This document shows positions 26,564 to 36,258 of a DNA stretch of 64,000 bases, one piece after another. The translations under genes and the position numbers were made by a program. Origin of the DNA: Fodinibius sp. Rm-B-1B1-1 (GTDB lineage Bacteria; Bacteroidota; Rhodothermia; Balneolales; Balneolaceae); NCBI RefSeq assembly GCF_038594945.1, contig NZ_JBCFYD010000001.1, positions 992,001-1,056,000 of the forward strand, given 5' to 3'. The stretch's first letter is position 1. The number at the start of each line of letters is the position of its first letter. The notes under the pieces were generated by a model. That model saw only the letters and a list, made by a program, of their open reading frames with translations, had not been told where the DNA came from and ran no database searches.

Positions 26564-26631
26564 AGTATATAATGTAACTCATTCCCTAATTACTTTCTTT
26601 AAAAGCTTAGAGTGTGTATGGCTGCAGTTAG

Positions 26632-26730
26632 TGTTATCTTCGAAAGTTAGTAGCAGGAGCTACAGATCCTCCTACTACTGATTATACAGAATCATATATA
26701 CATGGTCCTAATGGAACAAAGTATAGGTAA
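26632..26730 (+). pseudogene. Remnant of a third GG-leader-type peptide gene
   Basis: From 26641 an open frame of 29 codons reads RKLVAGATDPPTTDY, then TESYIHGPNGTKYR and a stop. The ending TE....GP.G.KY matches the end of peptide 2 (TEAQNSPITGPGGNKYM). The frame has no start codon; a TAG lies just upstream at 26629, and no GG leader is found before it. It is best read as the 3' end of a third, decayed or partly deleted paralogue. Confidence 0.5.
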
Positions 26731-26741
26731 TCTTTATATAA

Positions 26742-26775
26742 GCGCCCCTCATTTTAAAAATAGAGGGGTGCTTAT
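26742..26775 (-). terminator. Terminator for the POT transporter
   Basis: A hairpin with arms AGCGCCCCTC and GAGGGGTGCTT (about 26741-26775, one G-T pair) and an AT-rich loop lies 23 bp past the stop of the minus-strand POT gene, the same spacing as for the decayed copy. Confidence 0.65.
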
Positions 26776-26797
26776 AAGATAACTCAGAAAAGAGAAT

Positions 26798-28666
26798 TTA
26801 CTCTACATCTCCCATCAAGCGTTTAACTGGCGGTGCTGCAAGCAGAGCTATAATTCCACCACCACCAACCAATAGGGCTACACTCCAGAATAAGCCGGAT
26901 GGAGCAAGTGTTTCAAGTTGACCCGCCATGAGCCCGGCAAATAAATTACCAAGTGCAGCAGCTACAAACCATACGCCCATCATCTGACTGACAAGACGTT
27001 CTGGGGCAAGCTTCGTCATGGAAGAAAGTCCAACAGGAGACAGACAAAGTTCACCGCATGTATGGAGGAAGTAAGTAACGATGAGCCAAGCTGGAGCAAC
27101 AGAGTTGGGGCCTGTAGCATTAGCGGCTCCCCAAGAAATCACAAAAAAGCCTGCCGATAATCCCAGAAGTCCTAATCCGAACTTAACAGGAATCGAAGGG
27201 TTTGCATTACGAGCTGCTAACCATGTCCAAAACCAGCCAAATACAGGTGCCAATATTACAATAAAGAGCGGATTAATGTTTTGAAGCATACTTGCCGGCA
27301 TTTCCCACGTGGTGGTTAATTGGGTAGAAACGTAATAGGCGAAGCCAACCACCAGCAAAGAGAGACCAGCCACTCCTGCTTTACCGACCCACCAAAGGTT
27401 ATCACGCTTAAAAATACTCCAGCTCAAATAACCAAGGGGGAGTGCCAGGATTAAGGCAGGAAGAAATGCACCAACTTGGCTAATCAATCCATAGGGGCCG
27501 AAAGTACGATCGGTTTCTCGTTCTGCAAATAAATTGAGAGAAGAGCCGGCCTGCTCGAAGCCGCTCCAGAAAAGGGCTGCCAAAATAAAAAGCCAAAAGA
27601 TGACAAAAAGCCTTTTCTTTTCTAAAGAAATTTTTAGGCTTGGCATGAACATCCTTACCGTGTTAATGATTAAAAATGCTATTACGGTAATGCCAATTCC
27701 TATTTGGTATGAAAACAAGGTATATCCCCAATTAAACGAGGCTATATAATATCCAGCACCAGCTAACAGTAATACAGCTCCAATCCATTTTGAGTCATTA
27801 ATCAAATAGGCGAAAAAGATCACTGCAATTAAAGCTACGCTGGTACCTAATGTTTGAGCAAGTTGTTGCAATGAAATCCCAATAACTCCAGTATTCATCA
27901 GAATACTAAACAGAACAATGATTGTCGTACTAACTGCAGTGGTTATCCAAAAGTTTCGGCTGCGTTTCGAAAGTACTGAATCACTATCATCTACCTTTAG
28001 CTTTCCGGCATCGCCAAGATTTTTTTCACCAATTTTATAGGAAATAAGTCCAAGAAGCATACCGAATCCGGCCAGTGAAAATCCCCAATGCCAATTATAT
28101 CCTTCACCAAGAATTCCGCAAAGTGTTGGGCCTAAAATGGCACCGAAGTTAATGCCCATGTAAAAAATGGAAAACCCGGCATCACGACGGGCTCCACCCT
28201 CTGGATAAAGCTCACCAACCATAGAGCTTACATTGGGTTTTAAAAGTCCGGTTCCTATTACAATGAAAACAAGTCCCAAGTAAAAGGAGATTTCATCGGG
28301 AAATCCCATGAGGGGACCAGCCATTGTAAAGTGCCCTAACGCAATAATACAACCGCCAACAAAAACACTTTTCTTTTGGCCCCATAGTTTGTCGGCTACC
28401 CAACCGCCGGGTAAAGCTAAGACATATACAAAGAATGTATAAAGTCCATATATAGCTGTGGCACGTCCATCGCTGAATCCAAGACCGGGATTGTCACCTG
28501 TTACGGCCGCTGCCATAAATAATACAAGAAGAGCGCGCATACCATAATAACTGAAGCGCTCCCAAAATTCAGTAAAAAATAATGTTGATAAACCTCGAGG
28601 ATGGCCAAAAAAATCATTTTTCTTAGCGCTATCGGCCTCTGTTGCCCCTGTTTGTTCATTTGCCAT
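26798..28666 (-). CDS. POT family (PTR2) peptide/proton symporter
   Basis: 622 residues with 12-14 membrane segments. POT signatures are clear: the helix-1 motif FFTEFWERFSYYGMRALLVLF (in part), the second signature in the segment GTGLLKPNVSSMVGELY near 137-153, and FSIFYMGINFGAILGPTLCG. These carriers import di- and tripeptides with protons. The C-terminal helix LLVGGGGIIALLAAPP is the segment duplicated in the remnant at 25721. Together with the hut genes downstream and the M20 peptidase it suggests peptide-based nutrition. The gene is divergent from hutU, with about 200 bp between the starts. Confidence 0.92.
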   Translation of the reverse strand: MANEQTGATEADSAKKNDFFGHPRGLSTLFFTEFWERFSYYGMRALLVLFMAAAVTGDNPGLGFSDGRATAIYGLYTFFVYVLALPGGWVADKLWGQKKSVFVGGCIIALGHFTMAGPLMGFPDEISFYLGLVFIVIGTGLLKPNVSSMVGELYPEGGARRDAGFSIFYMGINFGAILGPTLCGILGEGYNWHWGFSLAGFGMLLGLISYKIGEKNLGDAGKLKVDDSDSVLSKRSRNFWITTAVSTTIIVLFSILMNTGVIGISLQQLAQTLGTSVALIAVIFFAYLINDSKWIGAVLLLAGAGYYIASFNWGYTLFSYQIGIGITVIAFLIINTVRMFMPSLKISLEKKRLFVIFWLFILAALFWSGFEQAGSSLNLFAERETDRTFGPYGLISQVGAFLPALILALPLGYLSWSIFKRDNLWWVGKAGVAGLSLLVVGFAYYVSTQLTTTWEMPASMLQNINPLFIVILAPVFGWFWTWLAARNANPSIPVKFGLGLLGLSAGFFVISWGAANATGPNSVAPAWLIVTYFLHTCGELCLSPVGLSSMTKLAPERLVSQMMGVWFVAAALGNLFAGLMAGQLETLAPSGLFWSVALLVGGGGIIALLAAPPVKRLMGDVE

Positions 28667-28875
28667 TGAAATTTGTGTTTATTTAGAATTGCAATTCCCA
28701 ACAGTGCATATTTAGATGATGCCGTGCATGATAATTAAAGCGAGAAAGTGAAGCAACTTTTTCATATTTCGGGGGTGAGTGATGCGTAATTCATTGGTTG
28801 AAATTACATTATGCAATACGTACTACGCATTTTATTTATTACATTTCCCAAAAATCCCAAGAAAACACAGTGGTG

Positions 28876-30546
28876 ATGAGTACAGATAAAGGAGTCGTAA
28901 AAAATATCAAGGCACCAACGGGAACGGATTTGCAGTGCAAAGGCTGGCACCAAGAGGCGGCCTTGCGTATGCTGATGAATAATCTTGATCCTGATGTGGC
29001 AGAAAAGCCCGATGAGCTAATCGTTTATGGCGGGGGCGGTAAAGCTGCACGAAATTGGGAGTCGTATCACAAAATTGTGGAAACACTAAAGCGTCTCGAA
29101 AATGATGAAACCATGCTGGTACAAAGTGGCAAGCCGGTAGGGGTGTTTCGTACCCATGAAGAAGCCCCACGCGTGCTCATAGCCAATGCACACCTGGTGC
29201 CTAACTGGGCTAACTGGGATGAGTTCCGCCGCCTTGACAAAATGGGACTTACCATGTATGGACAGATGACTGCTGGTTCATGGATTTATATTGGCACGCA
29301 GGGCATTTTGCAGGGCACCTACGAAACTTTTGCCGAATGTGCCCGACAGAAATTTAACGGTACTTTACAGGGGCAGTTGGTTGTTACAGCCGGACTCGGA
29401 GGCATGGGCGGCGCGCAACCGCTGGCTGCTACCATGAATGGTGCCTCATTTATTGGTATCGAAGTGGATGAACACCGTATCGACCGGCGCGTGGAAACCG
29501 GTTATTGTGATATTAAGTGCACGAATTTGGATGAAGCGCTCGAGAAGGCATTGGACGCCAAAGAAAAGGGAGAAGCACTTTCCATTGGGCTGCTTGGAAA
29601 TGTGGCAGAAGTGTTGCCCAAGATGTTGGATAAAGAGGTGATTCCCGATGTATTGACGGATCAAACCTCTGCCCATGATCTCCAACTGGGATATATTCCT
29701 GCTGGAATGTCGTTGGAAGAAGCGGCCGAAGAGCGAGAGCTGAACCCCGAAATGTATCAGGAAGCGGTGCTTGATTCAATGGTGACACACGTTGAAACGA
29801 TGCTGGAGATGCAACAGAAAGGAGCAATTACCTTTGATTATGGAAATAACATTCGTGGACAAGTAGCTGATCACCGGGGCATGGATGAAGCGTTTAACTT
29901 TCCGGGATTTGTACCGGCTTTTATACGTCCACTTTTCTGTCGTGGTTCGGGACCTTTCCGATGGGCAGCGCTATCCGGGAATCCCGAAGATATTTATACA
30001 ACAGACCAAGCGGTACTTGATACATTTCCTGAAAAGGAATCACTCAATCGCTGGATTCGCAAGGCGCAGGATCAGGTGCAATTTCAAGGGTTGCCGTCAC
30101 GTATCTGCTGGTTGGAATACGGCGAACGCGCCGAGATGGGGGCCAAGTTTAACTGGCTCGTCAAGAAAGGAAAGGTGGATGCTCCGCTGGTTATTGGACG
30201 TGATCACCTGGATACAGGCTCGGTGGCATCTCCAAACCGTGAGACCGAAGGCATGAAAGATGGTTCTGATGCCATAGCCGACTGGCCACTCCTCAATGCG
30301 ATGCTGAATACAGCAAGTGGAGCCAGTTGGGTTTCGCTGCATCATGGCGGGGGCGTTGGAATCGGTTACTCTATTCATGCGGGAATGGTCTGCGTGGCCG
30401 ATGGCACTGAGATGGCCGATGAGCGATTGGAGCGTGTATTGACCAATGATCCCGGAAGTGGGGTTATGCGTCACGCTGATGCCGGTTACGACGAAGCCAT
30501 CAAAACGGCCAGGGAGCGTGGAGTGGATCTGCCAATGGTGGATTAA
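28876..30546 (+). CDS. hutU: Urocanate hydratase
   Basis: 556 residues from the ATG at 28876, the normal urocanase length. The open frame extends upstream to a TTG at 28798, but those extra 26 residues are hydrophobic and unlike the family, which starts close to the [19 protein letters not shown] block. Family motifs include [11 protein letters not shown], the NAD-binding [14 protein letters not shown], and DQTSAHD. The enzyme converts urocanate to 4-imidazolone-5-propionate, the second step of histidine breakdown. The other steps are encoded at 34657 (hutH), 37696 (hutI) and 40638 (hutG). An amidohydrolase gene follows after 58 bp. Confidence 0.96.
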   Translation: MSTDKGVVKNIKAPTGTDLQCKGWHQEAALRMLMNNLDPDVAEKPDELIVYGGGGKAARNWESYHKIVETLKRLENDETMLVQSGKPVGVFRTHEEAPRVLIANAHLVPNWANWDEFRRLDKMGLTMYGQMTAGSWIYIGTQGILQGTYETFAECARQKFNGTLQGQLVVTAGLGGMGGAQPLAATMNGASFIGIEVDEHRIDRRVETGYCDIKCTNLDEALEKALDAKEKGEALSIGLLGNVAEVLPKMLDKEVIPDVLTDQTSAHDLQLGYIPAGMSLEEAAEERELNPEMYQEAVLDSMVTHVETMLEMQQKGAITFDYGNNIRGQVADHRGMDEAFNFPGFVPAFIRPLFCRGSGPFRWAALSGNPEDIYTTDQAVLDTFPEKESLNRWIRKAQDQVQFQGLPSRICWLEYGERAEMGAKFNWLVKKGKVDAPLVIGRDHLDTGSVASPNRETEGMKDGSDAIADWPLLNAMLNTASGASWVSLHHGGGVGIGYSIHAGMVCVADGTEMADERLERVLTNDPGSGVMRHADAGYDEAIKTARERGVDLPMVD

Positions 30547-30604
30547 AATCACTACCTTTTGTAGCTACTTGGAAATGTAATGTAGAATAAAATTCCAGAA
30601 TAAG

Positions 30605-31984
30605 ATGAAAATCATAATTCGGTTGTTTATTGTTCTTTTGCTAATGGGGAGTTCAATATCGTGTACTTCTCAATCACCTGCTGATATTGTTGTTCACAAT
30701 GCGAATATCATTGATGTGGAAACCGGTGATATAGCTGAAGGACAAACGATTGAAATTCGTGGTGACAGTATTGCCGGGATTTATAGTGACGGACAAGATG
30801 TTGCTGCAAGCGATACGATTAATGCCTCGGGGAAATATGTGCTCCCAGGCCTGTGGGATATGCATGTGCATTTTCGGGGTGGTGATACCTTAATTGCAGA
30901 AAATAAAGACTTGCTTGATCTCTTTATTGCCAATGGGGTAACAACCGTTCGGGATGCCGGGGGAGATATTACTCCTGCGGTTCTGGAGTGGAAGCAACAA
31001 ATTGAAAATGGGACGCTTTTGGGACCTAATATCTTTACTTCCGGTCCCAAGCTCGATGGTGCTGATCCTTCATGGGCGGGTTCAATTGAGCTAACCTCTG
31101 TAGATCAAGTGCCAGCTGCCTTTGATTCACTCGAGTCACTTAATGTCGATTATGTGAAACTATACGACAGTACAATTCCAGCAGAGGTATATTTGGCAGC
31201 AATTAAAGAAGCCGAAAAACGTGGATTGTCGGTTACGGGACACATGCCATTTACGGTAGATTTTAATGATGCCGTGGAAGCCGGGCTTGATGCCACTGAA
31301 CATATGTATTATGTGCTCAAAGGTTCTTCCTCTCAAGAAACTCAAATAACCGAATCGGTGAGAGAGGGAGAGTATGGATTTTGGTCAGCATTATCGGAAG
31401 TGGTTGAAACGTATGATGAAGAAACTGCTCAGAAAACGTATGTCCAAATGGCTAAATCGGGAACGGGCGTAGTGCCAACCTTACATATCGGCAAAGTTTT
31501 GGCAAATCTCCATGATGAGGATCATAGTGATGATCAATATCTTAATTATATTGGCGATGGCATTCAGAAAACATACCAAGGGCGATTGCAGGCTGCTCAA
31601 AATCAAAGTAAAGCCGCCACGGAGCGTCGACAAAATCTTAGAGAGCAGTTCGTAAATATGATTCCTGATATTCACCAAGCAGGAGTGCCTATTTATGCCG
31701 GCTCAGATAGCGGTCCCTACAATTCTTTTGTCTATCCGGGTAAATCGTTGCATAACGAACTCCAAGAGTTGGTAGCAGCCGGATTAAGTCCACTGCAGGC
31801 ACTGCAAAGCTCGGTGATTAATGGTCCGGAATTTTTCGATGTAGCAGATCAATTTGGGAAAGTTAAACAGGGCTATGCGGCCGACTTGCTCTTGCTTAAC
31901 AGCAATCCGCTTAAAAACATTAAGAATACCGAGGATATTTATTCGGTTATTTTACAAGGAGAACTTGTAGAGCTATCTCACTAA
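30605..31984 (+). CDS. Amidohydrolase-family lipoprotein
   Basis: 459 residues. The signal sequence ends in SSISC, so C20 is probably lipidated. The domain is a metal-dependent amidohydrolase: the beta-sandwich strand DIVVHNANIIDVETG, the first metal motif GLWDMHVHF (H87, H89), a KLYDSTIPAEVY carbamylated-lysine-type stretch, SVTGHMPFTVDFNDAVEAG with the next His, and AGSDSGPYNS with the catalytic Asp. It belongs to the broad imidazolonepropionase-like/Xaa-Pro dipeptidase-like group, but is secreted and is not HutI. The substrate may be a peptide or an amide. It follows hutU by 58 bp and could be co-transcribed with it. Confidence 0.85.
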   Translation: MKIIIRLFIVLLLMGSSISCTSQSPADIVVHNANIIDVETGDIAEGQTIEIRGDSIAGIYSDGQDVAASDTINASGKYVLPGLWDMHVHFRGGDTLIAENKDLLDLFIANGVTTVRDAGGDITPAVLEWKQQIENGTLLGPNIFTSGPKLDGADPSWAGSIELTSVDQVPAAFDSLESLNVDYVKLYDSTIPAEVYLAAIKEAEKRGLSVTGHMPFTVDFNDAVEAGLDATEHMYYVLKGSSSQETQITESVREGEYGFWSALSEVVETYDEETAQKTYVQMAKSGTGVVPTLHIGKVLANLHDEDHSDDQYLNYIGDGIQKTYQGRLQAAQNQSKAATERRQNLREQFVNMIPDIHQAGVPIYAGSDSGPYNSFVYPGKSLHNELQELVAAGLSPLQALQSSVINGPEFFDVADQFGKVKQGYAADLLLLNSNPLKNIKNTEDIYSVILQGELVELSH

Positions 31985-32057
31985 TTCGTCTTCCCGTTGC
32001 AACATTTTGTTTCTTATTTCGTCTGACAGGGTGTTAGTTTTGTACTAATTAAATGCC

Positions 32058-32531
32058 ATGGAAACCATACTCATTATTATTTCAGCACTCTTGATCATTG
32101 CTGGATTTATAGGCTCATTTTTACCTGTTTTACCAGGCACCCCTGTTACTTACGGCGGATTATTGATTTTGCAGGTTGCTGCCCAACCTTTTCCGACAAC
32201 ATTTATGATTGTGTGGGCACTTATTGTAGTCTCAATTATGATTTTGGATAATGTAATCCCCGCTTACGGCACCAAAAAATTTGGTGGATCGGCCTACGGC
32301 GTTTGGGGCAGTATCTTGGGGTTGGTTATTGGGATCTTTTTCTTTCCGCCTCTTGGGATGATTGTAGGTCCATTGGCGGGGGCATTTGTGGGAGAGCTCA
32401 TTGGCGGAAAAACCTCGGACCGGGCTTTTAGATCTGCTCTTGGTTCTTTTGCCGGATTATTTGTGAATATGGTGATGAAAGTAATCGCCAGTGGGGTGAT
32501 GGGATATTATTTTGTGGTAAATGTATTCTAA
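32058..32531 (+). CDS. DUF456 family membrane protein
   Basis: 157 residues with four to five membrane segments and the glycine-rich pattern of DUF456: IAGFIGSFLPVLPGTPVTYGG near the start, GSAYGVWGSILGLVIGIFFFPPLG and GPLAGAFVGELIGGK in the middle. Function unknown; the repeated small-residue helices are related to glycine-zipper membrane proteins. It is a single gene convergent with the methyltransferase at 32587. Confidence 0.85.
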   Translation: METILIIISALLIIAGFIGSFLPVLPGTPVTYGGLLILQVAAQPFPTTFMIVWALIVVSIMILDNVIPAYGTKKFGGSAYGVWGSILGLVIGIFFFPPLGMIVGPLAGAFVGELIGGKTSDRAFRSALGSFAGLFVNMVMKVIASGVMGYYFVVNVF

Positions 32532-32586
32532 ATCATCAGGAGATGTTATGTTGTATTTGTTTTAACATCTATAAGTTTAGGATTAA

Positions 32587-33246
32587 TTACTCAGACTTTT
32601 GAAAAATGACGACCCGGTCTTGGGGAAACTTCACCGAAGCATTCCAATGATTGGCTATCCACCGAAAAGTATCTTTGGTATAAAATGTAACGTGGGTGAT
32701 ATCCAGTCGATAATGCCAATCTGCAAAGAAGTCAACATCGTCTTTTGCGATTTTGGTCATGATACCCAAATATCCACCAGGTCGCAGACATTCCCATAGA
32801 CGCTCAAGCTCTTTGCCGGGATGGAAAAGGTGCTCGACTACTTCTGTTGCTGTGATAAAATCATACGTTTCTTCAAAAACAGATTCGTCGTCATCATAAA
32901 ACGAATCATAGATGCGCATTTGGTGACCTTCCTCTTCCAACATTAGGTTAAGTGTAGGGCCCGGGCCAGAGCCGAAATCAAGCCCCTTACTTTTTGGTTC
33001 CAGTAGATTGTTTAGCGGATCGAACAACTGGCTTAAAAAATCACGGTACCCTTCATCATGGGGATCATTTTCGTGGGTTTCGTAGCGCGCAAATTCTTCA
33101 TTGCGTTCGGGGCGGTCTTTAGGCGGCACAAAAATTAGCCTGCAGTGTTGGCATTGATAGTAGTCCGAGGCGTAGTGCTTAGAGGTATCTTCATAAAAAT
33201 GTTGGACCTCGGAATGATTACAAAGAATACAGGAATTTGGTTGCAC
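32587..33246 (-). CDS. SAM-dependent methyltransferase with N-terminal zinc-ribbon-like motif
   Basis: 219 residues. The first 40 residues hold two cysteine pairs, CILCNH (6-11) and CQHCRL (33-38), which likely bind zinc, as in methyltransferases that act on sugars or lipid-linked glycans. Motif I is GLDFGSGPGPTLNLML, the post-I acidic end is IYDSFY, motif IV is YDFITATEVVEHLFHP and LRPGGYLGIMTK follows. Substrate unknown. Single gene; the GyrI-like gene begins 117 bp away on the other strand. Confidence 0.85.
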   Translation of the reverse strand: MQPNSCILCNHSEVQHFYEDTSKHYASDYYQCQHCRLIFVPPKDRPERNEEFARYETHENDPHDEGYRDFLSQLFDPLNNLLEPKSKGLDFGSGPGPTLNLMLEEEGHQMRIYDSFYDDDESVFEETYDFITATEVVEHLFHPGKELERLWECLRPGGYLGIMTKIAKDDVDFFADWHYRLDITHVTFYTKDTFRWIANHWNASVKFPQDRVVIFQKSE

Positions 33247-33363
33247 AATAGAAGAGATCTTTTAGATTATAAACATTCTCAAAGTTACAGAATATAACGG
33301 CTTTGAAAACATTTGGTTATAAAATATTAGGGATTAATTAAAACACAGGGCAAAACAGTTACT

Positions 33364-33798
33364 ATGGAGATTATTGATACGAAAGGTTTTACCGTAATAG
33401 GTATAAAAGTACAGGCCAAATGGGATGATTTGCATGAAAAAATGCCCAAGGTCTGGCAAGAATTTAGAAAAAGATTGGAGGAGGTATCGGAACGGAAGAA
33501 TGATATTATGATGGATATATCACTGGATGAGTCTGACGGGGTCTATACCCAGTTGATAGGAGTTGAAGTGGAAGGGGATACGGAAATACCGGATGGGATG
33601 ACCAAAATAATTATTCCATCACAGAAGTATGTGTACTATGAGCATGAGGGGGACGTATCAAAAATTGCTGAGTCTTTTGGCAAGATGTATGATTGGGCCG
33701 AGCAGCAGAATATCGATGTTGGTGACTTTAAAATTGATGTTGGGTATCGGAGAGATAGCTCAGATCGGGCGCATGAGTTGTATGTAAAAGTGGTGTAA
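33364..33798 (+). CDS. GyrI-like/AraC effector-binding domain protein
   Basis: 144 residues forming one GyrI-like (SHS2 pair) small-molecule-binding domain, also found as the effector domain of AraC and MerR regulators. It contains the pattern FTVIGIKVQAKWDDLHEKMPKVW, YTQLIGVEVEGDTEIPDGM and the late KYVYYEHEGDVSKIAESFGKMYDW in parts. No DNA-binding domain is fused to it, so it may bind or hydrolyse a ligand, or act as a stand-alone modulator. Transcribed alone, convergent with the ZIP transporter. Confidence 0.75.
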   Translation: MEIIDTKGFTVIGIKVQAKWDDLHEKMPKVWQEFRKRLEEVSERKNDIMMDISLDESDGVYTQLIGVEVEGDTEIPDGMTKIIIPSQKYVYYEHEGDVSKIAESFGKMYDWAEQQNIDVGDFKIDVGYRRDSSDRAHELYVKVV

Positions 33799-33845
33799 AT
33801 GTTGAGTTCTGGTAATTATCTGTTATAAAATTGATTATTGATTTT

Positions 33846-34556
33846 TCAACCAAGCAGTTTGTGGCCAAGCATACCAATGGCAAATCCTATAATTGCTCCA
33901 AGAGGTGGTTTCCAGTGATGCTTCATTTTCGCTTGTGGTGCAATATCCTGAAAGACCAAGTATAAAATACCTCCCGATGCGAAACTCATAATTCCGGCTG
34001 TGAGTGTGTGATTATCCTGTAAGAAGAAATACCCCAAACATGCTGCAACGGGACCAATAAAGCTAATGGCAAATAATGCCAATTGGATTTTTTGGGAAGA
34101 TAACCCGGATTGTTTCATTTCTCGGTATGAGTTAAACCCCTCAGGAAGGTTTTGTGCTGCAATAAACCCACCTAATAAAATTCCCAGGTTCCGGTTTTGT
34201 CCAAATACGGCGCCTAATGAGATGGCTTCAGGAATGAAGTCTAAGAGCATGGCCATGAGTTGAGCCTTCTGACCACTTTTTTGGGTGATCATCGCATCTA
34301 AAAAACAAAAAACCAATCCGCCCAGGCAAAATGTTAACATCAACATTGTTATTCCCAGTTCTTCGATAGCTTTGGGGGTAAGGGCATACGCTACAGCTGC
34401 CAGTAAAATACCTCCTCCAAGGGCAACAATGCCATAGATAAGTTCCTGTTTGGTTTCAGTATTGGGCGTATCTTCGATTTGAGCTAAGCCACTGCCGATA
34501 AAGGCTGAAAAGCCAGCAAGCCAAGAGATGCCTAAAATGTATATAAGTTGATGCAT
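33846..34556 (-). CDS. ZIP-type divalent metal transporter-like protein
   Basis: 236 residues with about eight membrane segments. The ZIP core helices read LLDFIPEAISLGAVFG (metal-binding helix with P-E and E), AAQNLPEGFNSYREM (Q-N-x-P-E-G, typical of ZIP helix 5) and a glycine-rich final helix. The family usually imports zinc or iron into the cytosol. The usual HN(x)PEG motif has Gln instead of His at one site, which occurs in several bacterial ZIPs. Divergent from hutH, 100 bp apart. Confidence 0.82.
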   Translation of the reverse strand: MHQLIYILGISWLAGFSAFIGSGLAQIEDTPNTETKQELIYGIVALGGGILLAAVAYALTPKAIEELGITMLMLTFCLGGLVFCFLDAMITQKSGQKAQLMAMLLDFIPEAISLGAVFGQNRNLGILLGGFIAAQNLPEGFNSYREMKQSGLSSQKIQLALFAISFIGPVAACLGYFFLQDNHTLTAGIMSFASGGILYLVFQDIAPQAKMKHHWKPPLGAIIGFAIGMLGHKLLG

Positions 34557-34656
34557 AGAATATTAATTTCTCTTGTTTGCGTATAAAATCAAAATTGGGA
34601 TGAGTCGAGAGACCTCGTATTTTTAGGGAAATTATCGGGAATGAAAATAGATAGCT

Positions 34657-36156
34657 GTGAAAATAACGATAGCGAATTTATACACTGATCTTTCCAGAAG
34701 TATTGCCCATCTAAAAAATGATAAATCTTCAATTAATAAAGCCCGCTCAATTGTAGAAAATGCTCTTGGTCGCGACGAGCCAATGTACGGTATAAACACC
34801 GGTTTTGGGGCATTAGCGAACAAGCGCGTGAGCGGAGAGGAGCTGAAGCAGCTCCAGCGTAATTTGATTTTATCGCATTCAGTGGGTGTTGGAGAGCTTA
34901 TCCCAAAAGACATTTCAAGGCTGATGCTGCAGCTTAAAATTCATGCGCTTGGGTTGGGCAACTCCGGTATTTCTGAAGAAACGTTCGACCGATTGATCTA
35001 TTTTTCTGATCACGACCTTATCCCCGCCATGCCGGAAAAAGGGAGCGTTGGGGCATCGGGGGATCTGGCGCCGTTGGCCCATATGTCGTTGCCCCTGCTT
35101 GGTTATGGTTTATTTTGGAATGAGGAAGGCACGGATACTATTCCCGCTGAGAAAGTGCTTGAGAAACACGATCTGCAGCCCATTGATTTACAACCTAAAG
35201 ATGGGTTGTCGTTGATCAACGGCACGCAGCTGATGGGAGGTTATGGTGCATATGTGCTCGAGAAGTCATTAAGTTTATTAAAGGCCGCCGATCTTATTTC
35301 TGCTATGAGCTTGGAAGCATTGCAGGGAAGTATTAAGCCGTTTGATAAACGTATCCACGAAATTCGTCCACATAATGGACAGCAACAGGTAGCACGAAAT
35401 GTACGTGAGCTATTAGTGGAGAGTGAAATTTTGGAATCACATCGTGATTGCGGCAAGGTACAAGATCCATACTGCCTGCGCTGCGTGCCACAGGTACATG
35501 GGGCCAGTCGTGATGGTTTGGCTTACTGCCAACAGACTATTGAAACGGAGCTCAATTCGGTGACCGACAATCCGTTGGTATTCGAAAATGGGGATATCAT
35601 CAGCGGCGGAAATTTTCACGGTCAGCCGTTGGCCCTGGCGTTAGATCACGCTAAAATTGCCTTGGCTGAACTGGCCAGCATATCTGAACGGCGGACGTAC
35701 TTGTTGCTCGAAGGTCATGATGGGTTGCCTGAACTGTTGATGGAAGAGACGGGAATTAATTCCGGATTTATGATTCCGCAATACACCTCGGCGTCACTCG
35801 TATCCGAAAATAAAGTGCTTTGTCATCCGTCGTCGGTGGATTCTATTCCCACCAGTTTGGGACAGGAAGATCACGTGAGCATGGGGAGTATCAGCGCATT
35901 AAAGCTCCTCGAAGTGTATCAAAATGTAGAACAGGTGTTAGCAATCGAATTGTTTACTGCTGCGCAGGCGTTGGATTTTCGAAAGCCGTTACGACCGGGA
36001 CGCGGTGTGGAAGTTGCCCATGAGTTTGTCCGTGATGCAATACCGCATGCCGAGGAAGATCACTATTTTAAGGATGATATTAGCAAGGCGGTTGAGCTTC
36101 TTCAAAATCGAAGCATGGTGGAGGAAGTGGAAAATGAATTGATTGAGTTAATGTAA
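34657..36156 (+). CDS. hutH: Histidine ammonia-lyase
   Basis: 499 residues, normal for HutH. The self-forming MIO cofactor comes from A133-S134-G135 in GSVGASGDLAPLAHMS. Other signatures are YGINTGFGALANKR near 45-58, LINGTQLMGGYGAY and DNPLVFENGDIISGGNFHGQP. It deaminates histidine to urocanate, the first step in the pathway. The start is GTG at 34657; a nearby ATG at 34641 is out of frame. The neighbours are a ZIP transporter and a SPOR protein, so it is not in an operon with the other hut genes. Confidence 0.95.
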   Translation: MKITIANLYTDLSRSIAHLKNDKSSINKARSIVENALGRDEPMYGINTGFGALANKRVSGEELKQLQRNLILSHSVGVGELIPKDISRLMLQLKIHALGLGNSGISEETFDRLIYFSDHDLIPAMPEKGSVGASGDLAPLAHMSLPLLGYGLFWNEEGTDTIPAEKVLEKHDLQPIDLQPKDGLSLINGTQLMGGYGAYVLEKSLSLLKAADLISAMSLEALQGSIKPFDKRIHEIRPHNGQQQVARNVRELLVESEILESHRDCGKVQDPYCLRCVPQVHGASRDGLAYCQQTIETELNSVTDNPLVFENGDIISGGNFHGQPLALALDHAKIALAELASISERRTYLLLEGHDGLPELLMEETGINSGFMIPQYTSASLVSENKVLCHPSSVDSIPTSLGQEDHVSMGSISALKLLEVYQNVEQVLAIELFTAAQALDFRKPLRPGRGVEVAHEFVRDAIPHAEEDHYFKDDISKAVELLQNRSMVEEVENELIELM

Positions 36157-36258
36157 GGTTAGTTCCTTAAGCAAGGTCACGACGTGCCGTGACCTTACCA
36201 TTCAATACAACCAGACATGTATATTTCGGATTCTCTTTTGGGGCTATCTCTTTCATCA

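Noticed and set aside
28798-28875. Upstream extension of hutU to a TTG start
   Set aside because: The added 26 residues are hydrophobic and unlike urocanase; the ATG at 28876 gives the normal family N-terminus.
36173-36200. Hairpin after hutH with arms AAGGTCACG and CGTGACCTT
   Set aside because: Perfect-looking stem but no T run on either strand; too weak to call as a terminator.
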